Assembly: GCA_948099385.1 (NCBI GenBank)
Contig: CANUEZ040000165.1
Span: 1,562,501-1,626,500 of the forward strand
Reading direction: 5' to 3'
From: Fasciola hepatica
Taxonomy: Eukaryota > Platyhelminthes > Trematoda > Plagiorchiida > Fasciolidae
DNA: 64,000 nucleotides
Under the pieces are notes generated by a model. The model had not been told where the DNA came from and searched no databases. It was given only the letters and a program-made list of their open reading frames with translations. The first letter of the stretch is position 1. The number at the start of each line of letters is the position of its first letter. A program made the position numbers and the translations under genes. Of this stretch, positions 57,130-64,000 are shown piece after piece.

Positions 57130-58040
57130 TCATATCGACGCCAAATTTTCGAATAATGCGCTGTTGGACCACAGAACGCTACCACGAGGGTCCAGCTCAC
57201 CCTCAAAAGGACAAGCCGTTTCAAGGCCACAAAGCGCTAATCCTTCAGCAGTTGGCACTGTTTTCGTTTGTACCAAGCCGTCGTCCGGAAGTGGTGCCAT
57301 TTCGATGACTACGATTGGTCGTCGGCCCCTCAGCAAGGCTTTCGAAACTGGTATCGCCATATCACCTAATCTAAAGCTGCATTCTCGATCAGTCCACTTC
57401 ATCTGCTGTTGTAAAAGTGGAAGATATTCCCTGTTCTATCTCTTCCAAAACACAAAGTCAAGGTAGCTCGCCAGCCTTCACTGACGAATAATTCCATCTC
57501 GCAATGAATTCGCTGGAATATCCTACAAATTTGTTATCAGGATTTTCAGGTCATTGGGCACGAGCAGCGGCTGATCACGACAATCCGAGGTTACAGGTGC
57601 TGGCGGTCTTCCCTTTACTATTTGCTCACACTCCGTCAGAATTGTCAACAACTTTGCGTCAGTCATCGACTGTTCGTCACAAATTGAGGGAATTATCAAC
57701 CAACCGAAAGCACTACGATCTTCCATTTTCTACCACGGTGGCTAGTACGGAGGTGATTGGAGTGGCACCGCGCACCCCTTTGCAACAGTCTATCAGCAGT
57801 GTTATCGCTGGAGCAGCTTTTTATCAGGTCATTCAATTCCTTTTGGGCCACAATAGAGTTGGTACCATTATCACTAAAATGGTCGGGAACAGCAGCCCTC
57901 CTCGACGTGAAAAGCAGCGGTGTTGTGATGGACGATTCCGTGATCGGAGAATAGGGGGCTTCCGCGTGCACTGTACGCATCTGGGGCTACGTAAAGATGT
58001 ACCTATATCGTTTCTGAAAGGCGTGACTAAGCTCAACTAA
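57130..58040 (-). pseudogene. BEL/Pao integrase fragment, minus strand
   Basis: The minus strand shows DHFSDNGTNSIVAQKELNDL (about 57860-57905), a decayed TSHRGRKWK where H.GG.WE is expected, LLTILTECEQIVKGRPPAPVT (EA.INSRP-like, about 57560-57630) and a C-terminal segment FRLGDMAIPVS...RRPIVVIEM (57402 downward). Frames change between pieces. Only the integrase is present. Confidence 0.7.
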
Positions 58041-58886
58041 AACGGGCTAGAATAATCTCTTCCGACATTCCTGAGGGGAATCCAACGTTGTTAAACTCTG
58101 GTGGCACCTGTAGGAGCCATCCTCTGCTTGCCCAAGATCGCCAAATGGTTTGGACTTTTCCATCCTCCCCTAAGTGCAAGCTTGAAGGCAGCTCCATCCC
58201 GTAACGTACATGTGTAGAAATCCTCCGCAGCCAACGTCACACACTTGTGTTGTTGAGACTGCGCTCTTTATCTTTTTGACCCTCGAACAAGTACAGCACG
58301 CATCAACCACTACACTCGAACATTTTTTATACTTTGCTCATGTGCCGTGACATTTTTGATTCGTACTAGGACTGCCGTGAAGGTGGTACCTGACAGCGAC
58401 CCTTGTTGAACTCTGGTCTTCGTTGCTAGACGTTGTGGTCGTACAGTTGAGGATTGTATATGTTTATATGCGTGTAATTTGTTACCTGAGTATCGCGAAA
58501 TCAGCGCATCAATCTTGTTCCGGCTTTGAGATTTGTAACTGGGCCACTCGTTAGTCACGATCGGAATAACCGTTACGTTACTCTTCTCGGAGTTTTGACG
58601 GCGAGATCATTCAGAAGTGCCATGAAGGGGACAAAGGTAGACCGAAGTCAGACAGGAAGTAACCCGGCAGATCCGTGGGTTATATTTGGTTGGTGCTGGT
58701 TCTTTAGATATAGCTGAGACTACTAGTACTGTCAGTGCAACTTCATGTATTTCAGCCAAAGATACGGAGTTTAAAGGTGGTATTATTTTCAGGTTGAGAA
58801 TAGTTAGATTAGAAAACTAACTTAGGCAGACTGGGGAAGAAGCTGAGTCAGCCGGGAAAGAACGACTTATAAGACTGGAGAGAAAG
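58041..58886. other. About 0.85 kb with nothing recognised
   Basis: This could include the leader or LTR of the BEL copy that follows, but I found no matching direct repeat inside the window. Confidence 0.35.
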
Positions 58887-59591
58887 ATGGTCTTGGAAAC
58901 CGCGGAGCGTGCGACCATTCAGCCTAGGAATTCCTTGGAACGATTGAAGCCGACTTGCTTCAGAGGAACACACGTAACTGACTTACAAAATGTGGAATTG
59001 TTCCCATTCGGTGGAAGCGCAGAACAGTACAGCAAACTCAATAAACAATACCATAACCTTGTAGAAAGGAGTGTATCTGATCCTGGGCTCAGATTCTTGT
59101 ATCTGCTACAATGCTGTCGTGGAGGATTTAGGGAAGCCATCGACGGGTGCTTGAGGCTGGGTCCCGAATAGGATTACACCCGGGCACGTGAAGTCTTGGA
59201 AGACCTGTTTGGGCTACCATTTAAGTTAGCTCGGAACATGATTGATGGAGCACTATCAGAGGCAGGACTTTCCAAAGGCGAGTCAGGCTCTCTGGCCACT
59301 CTGGGGATAAAAATGCAGAACTGTAGCGTCGGTCTGAACCACCTAGCCTATCAATCGGACTTGAACGCATTTCACACATTGGAGACTGCAGTCCGCATTT
59401 TATCCACGGAACCACAGGGGATCGGTAGATATGGGCGAGAAACTATGTTTGAGGAACTGACGCAGTTTAAAGACCGTCAAGCCCGAATAGTAAACAGTCG
59501 TTTCGGTCATCTTGTGCTAGAGACAAGCGAGCTGCCTAGGACTGCGACGACACAAAGCCGGACCAGGGAACCAAACAGAGGCCACGCGTAG
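58887..59591 (+). pseudogene. Old BEL/Pao gag (DUF1759)
   Basis: In one plus-strand frame: FPFGGSAEQYSKLNKQYHN, DPGLRFLYLLQCCRGGFREA, then TAG at 59169-59171 in the same frame, then LFGLPFKLARNMIDG and MQNCSVGLNHLAYQSDLNAFHTL. This lines up segment by segment with the young BEL Gag (AEQYCKFVKQF, GQRLLYLTHYCRGRAREA, LFGQPFKVARNLIEG), where the TAG position is Gln. It is the same family, long diverged. Confidence 0.82.
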
Positions 59592-59848
59592 GCAAACGCA
59601 CAAGCACTATCCCGCAAAGGTGAAATTTTCCGGTACGTGAGATTTGTGGAGCGCTTCATCGTCTAGTAGGATGACCTCGAGTCCGTACCGTAGAAGTTGA
59701 CAAACGATGGGAAGTGGCTAAGAGAATGGGTGCGCGCTTTGTTTGTCCCAAAGGTTTATATCAAGCAGCGGTGTGCCGAATTAAAACAAGTTGTAATCAG
59801 AATGGAGGCACCAGGAAACACTATTAGCTACTGCACAAATCCGGGAAA

Positions 59849-62800
59849 TTGAATGCCGAAGGAATCCCGAAGCCATATGTGGTCTGCTTAGTGTCGCGAT
59901 CTATCGACGAGCCCAATTACCTGGAAACAGTAGCAGTCGGTCTAGAAACCCCATTTGGGGTGATAAGAGCGTCGGCCTTCGTAGATAGTGGCTCCAATGC
60001 TACTCTGGTGAGGAAGAAGTTTGCAGAAAGATAAAGGATCAGGGGGAGTCAACCTTCATTAACGGTGCGTACAGAGAGTGGCACCCAGATCATCCAGTCG
60101 ACCAAGATGCGCCTACAACTCGTTTCCTAGGTCAACAACAAAAGAGCAGAAAGCCTAGGAACATTCACCATAAAAAATCTGCCAAAGGAATCACCTCGGT
60201 CGGTGCAATCGATTTAAACTCGGTAGCAGCATCCCGATGGAGTTACAACCGAGGAGTGACAGAATAACAAAATAGATCTGCTGATCGGCTATGATGTACC
60301 GACAGAACACTGGGCCCTGAATCGAAGAATAGAAGGCCGCAAAGCATCCTACCCAGTACGCACTTTATTTGGTTGGATTTTGTATAGTAGTATGAACGGA
60401 AGATATGGCAAACAAATCCAAACCAACTGCAATTCGGCGGGCACTGTCAACATTGGACAAGCATTCCTACAGCCTAGTGACACGGAATTTGCTGATGTGG
60501 CCATTGGTAGAGGTGGCCGATCGCGAGAAGAAAGAGCGACCCTGAAAATGGTGGCCGAGAACGCCAATTATGTAATAGATCGCTCCGAGGTTCCTGTCTC
60601 GTAGAGACCTAGTATGAAGCCAATGCCAAACAGCCAGGAAATGGCTCTGAAAAGGTTGGCCTTCTTCAAAACATGGATTAATCGAGAACCACAATTAACG
60701 TAGAACTTATGCGAGCCATGCAACACAGCATGGACTTCGGTTTTGCAGAAAGAGCAGATACAGCGGTAGGAGGAGCAAACGTGAAGTGTTACCTACCCCA
60801 TCACCCTGCCGTGAAACCACTGAAGTCGGGGAAGGTCAGGGTGGTCTTCGACTGCGCCGCAATAAGTTGGTGTGTATCGCTGGACGACCATATGCTGCAG
60901 GGCCCAGGCTGGACGAAACTACTAGTCGAGATTTTCAGCCGTTTTTGGCTAGGGAAATTGGCCATCTCTGTGGACGTATGAGACACTCTTCCCAAGTGAA
61001 GAAGCCTGTCGAAGGTAAGGGTGCCTTCCGCCTTCTCTGGTGGCCTGAAAGCGAGGTACATCGTACTTCGGACGAGTACAGGCTGACCGTTCACCCCTTT
61101 GGAACGGTATCACCCCCTTCTGTGCTGACTTTGCTCTCCTGGAAACCCTCAAGCCCTTTGGCAGCACCGACAATCTGTTAGGAAGAACAGTAGACCATTT
61201 CTGCGTGGAAGGCTTTCTATGTTTCTTTTGACTACCCAAATACTGCTATTCTATATACGACCGAACTGACCGCCACTCTGAAGGCAGGAGAATTCAACCT
61301 CACAAAAAGGGATTCAAACAGCCGGGAGGTACTCAACATTATTCCGAAGCCCGAGAAAACGGAGTGTGCGAGAAAGCTTTTGAGATGCTTCTCACAAATG
61401 GAGCGCAAGCTTGGAGTTCAGTGGAAGCCCAAAGATGGCTAATTCATATTCACTCCAAACCTGCCCAAACGATCAGCCGTACCGAGAGGAATCCTACCCT
61501 CAATCTCAAGCCTCTTTGATCCTCAAGTTCTAGTTACCGGGGAAGTGCTTGCTGCAATCGCTGCGCCGGGGAAGGACGGGTTAGGGCGAACTTCTCCAGG
61601 ACGAAGACGGCAAGCGATGGCGTGACTGGTTACACAGAGTAGATCAGCCCGACGAGATCAAGATAGCAAGATTCCTGACGTGAATCAAGTGTGTTGGCGA
61701 TGCCCAACTCTACTTTTTTCAGAAGTATCAGAGGTAGCGCCGGGGTAGTGGCTTATGGTTGCCGGGCAGACAAAAGTGGTAGGTAGCACACTCAGATAGC
61801 GTTCACAGAGACGAGAGTAGCTCCAATGAAGACTGTGTCTATTCCGAGGCTAGAACTCACCGCAGCAGTACTGGACGTGGAGGGTGCGACGCTGCTCAGA
61901 GGGTGCTTTGGTCAGATAAGTTGAGAATCACCCTTTTGGATGGACTGAGCCAGGGTACCGCATCACATAAACAACACTTACACTCGTTCTGACATCTTCT
62001 TGGCCAACGGACTCACTATGATTCACGAGTCGACTAAGACCGATCAGTAGCCCTATGTACAATCTATCAGTAACCCGGCCGACTTCTGCTCGAGAGGCCC
62101 ATGAACGCTAGAAAGGATGGGGGTGTGGACAACGGGGCCGGACTTCCTAACTGCATCTAAAGCGGTGTGGCCAACACTGCTAATACCTAAGCCTGAGGAT
62201 GGCAATATCATATTAAAACGACTGATACTGGCTATAAAATCCGGGGGAAGCATAAGCCTAATAGGAAAACTGTGTCATTTTCCCGGCTGGATAAAAATGT
62301 TTAGAACCGCCGCCTGGCGGACAAGATATAAAATGTTGTTACCGATTTCGAAGGACACACAACCGTAAAACATGTTAAACGTAGAAAGGATACTACAAAA
62401 CGAGCTGAACAAAGCCGAACTCGATTCCCACGCCCATTACAACTAGGAGCCTTCCCGTCTGAGACCAGTGAGCTGGCCAGGATAGCTGATAGCGCCAAAA
62501 AAGCAGGCTATTGAACGGCAATACCCGAAGGTTAAATCCTGTGCAAGCCAATGGGCTACTGAGAGCTGGAGGGAGGCTGACGAGTTCAAACCCAGGGTAC
62601 AAAACGAAATATCCCATAATAGTTTCTGGTGAACGACACATCACGAGATGCACGATAGGCCATTTACATCGGAAAAAAACACGCAGGCTTAAACTGCTCG
62701 ATGAACAATAAGCGTCGATGATTTTGGGTGACCAAAGTACCGGTGGCGTTCAAGCGGGTCCAAAAATTGCACTATATAACGACCCCCGGAATGCGGAAGC

Positions 62801-63650
62801 AGGCCAACAAATGATGGCCCCCTTCCAGCCGTAAAGAACCAACCGGGATGATGCCTGTTCGTGGAAAATGGTGTGGACTGCCTTGGCTTGTCACTCGTGT
62901 GATAGCAAAGGAGCAAGCAAAAGAGGTACGGCTGCCTGATGACGTGTTCACAATCCAGAGCAGTCCATCTTGAAGCAATGCGTAATGTGGCCACCGATTC
63001 ATTTCCAGTGGCCTTACAAAGGTTCAACACGAGGCTGGGCGTCCCCAGGAACGCATACTCAGACAATGGCTCCAACTTCGTTGGAGCTCATAAGAAGTTA
63101 GAGGAGTGGTGGAACAGCCTGGACCAAGCCAAAATACCAAACAAGACCGTAGCAAAGTGGTAGAATGGTACTTCAACCCACCTTACGCTAGTCATCGCGG
63201 TGGCGTTTGAGAAAGGCTGATACGATTGACTGGTAAAATAGCCACAGCCCTGACTTCAGAGAAAAACCCTCAATGAGGAGATGCTGACTACCTTACTAAC
63301 AGAAATAAAAAGTTTACTGAAGAACGGACCCCTAGTGCCGATGGTCCCGGATCAGGAGGGCGAACACGCTCTCACTCCCAATGATCCGTTGTTTTGCAGC
63401 CAAAAGTAGGAGCAATAACACCGAAAACCTTACGTGGAAAGTACATCGTTGGATGGAAACAAGTGAACCACCCGGCACGGGCTTTCTGGATACTTTGGAC
63501 GAGGGAGTACCTAACGACCCTGCAACTTCGGCGAAAATGGATCTCCAAAGAAAGATCGTTCAGACGTGGCGATGTCGTCATCTCCATGGAGAGCCACTTA
63601 CATAAAGACGTATGGCTGGTTGGAGTGACCAAGGACTGCTGTACATAAGT
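59849..63650 (+). pseudogene. Old BEL/Pao pol (protease to integrase, heavily broken)
   Basis: Protease: VGLETPFGVIRASAFVDSGS (59930-59995). RT: VRVVFDCAAISWCVSLDDHMLQG (60835-60900) and YRLTVHPFGTVSPPS (about 61075-61120). Integrase: SRAVHLEAMRNVATDSF and AYSDNGSNFVGAHKKLEEW (62945-63115), HRGG near 63195, and the C-terminal GKYIVGWKQVNHPARAFW...RRGDVVIS (63394-63600). Each block has a counterpart in the young BEL copy at 12.8-17.9 kb. Stops and frameshifts occur throughout. The 3' LTR, if any, lies at or beyond the window edge. Confidence 0.82.
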
Positions 63651-64000
63651 CAGTGGCCTCGTGCGCAAGCTGGTGGTGGGAAAGAATAAAGGAGAAGTAT
63701 TGCAAGATATCCACAAGATATGTTTGCTTAAAGATGATAGTGGCGGAATAATAATATAATATTGGTTTATTTCGGAAACGCCCGAAGCATGCCATGTCCA
63801 TGATCTTGTTGATACAGGTGATGGAATGGACAGATATTATTCATGGAAATATGGAAAATCATGAAAATATTGGATAAAAATGCCCAGAGGGGGGAATAAA
63901 GTAGGATGAAAATAGGATAAAAGTATGCATACCATAGAGATTGTGTGGAGATTAAATGAGCTCAAGAGCGGATTCGAATGGACGCCTGGTGAGTTTGAAT

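Noticed and set aside
58310..58558. Minus-strand frame with TRVQQGSLSGTTF, like the RVPQGSVL.P motif of LINE RT
   Set aside because: No other RT block nearby in any frame, so I did not call a LINE.
1..64000. CRISPR arrays, tRNA or rRNA genes, bacterial operons
   Set aside because: No regularly spaced identical repeats with unique spacers, no cloverleaf sequences and no operon-like gene spacing were seen; the content is eukaryotic repeats.

Overview
The window looks like intergenic, repeat-packed nuclear DNA of an animal, most likely a parasitic flatworm (trematode or cestode). The main evidence is a Ty3/gypsy element of CsRn1 type (CHCC Gag motif, primer site matching tRNA-Trp), BEL/Pao elements, Jockey/CR1-like LINEs, long AT microsatellites, and GT-AG introns of only 35-43 nt. 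The species cannot be fixed from the sequence. I see no tRNA, rRNA, CRISPR array or bacterial-type operon, and no clear single-copy host gene.

Left part (1-8.4 kb): the 3' end of a plus-strand LINE (1-371 and 4541-4763) is split by a MULE DNA transposon (372-4540) with terminal inverted repeats, a 9-bp target duplication and an eroded transposase carrying SWIM and PHD zinc fingers. A second copy of the same LINE region, inside LINE-B at 19919-19927, shows the unoccupied target site. A gypsy gag scrap follows, then about 3.4 kb with nothing recognised.

Central nest (8.4-33.5 kb): a plus-strand LINE (LINE-A) was split twice. First, a minus-strand CsRn1-like gypsy element (9473-25141) landed near the start of its endonuclease. 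That gypsy was itself hit by a young BEL/Pao element (11702-18390, LTRs differing at about one base in 377, target duplication GCCAT) and by a 5'-truncated LINE (LINE-B, 19712-23274, duplication GATAT). Second, a DNA-transposon-like unit (about 26213-28910), bounded by inverted arrays of CCGG motifs spaced 11 bp apart, separates the LINE-A endonuclease from its reverse transcriptase. This unit contains the only apparently unbroken gene in the window: a minus-strand, eight-exon gene (27283-28207) whose product resembles DUF4806 proteins. Its introns are so short and numerous that no long ORF reveals it.

Right part (33.5-64 kb): progressively older debris. It holds a minus-strand LINE (33.6-38 kb), a LINE 3' UTR copy (40.8-42.1 kb), two plus-strand LINE fragments (42.8-43.8 and 46.3-47.4 kb), three copies of a pyrimidine-rich repeat that follows LINE-D, a degenerate plus-strand gypsy pol (51.9-54.5 kb), two BEL integrase scraps, and an old BEL gag-pol (58.9-63.7 kb) related to the young copy. 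Nearly every coding remnant has stops or frameshifts. The exception, the DUF4806-like gene with its phased terminal arrays, is the best candidate for something undescribed.
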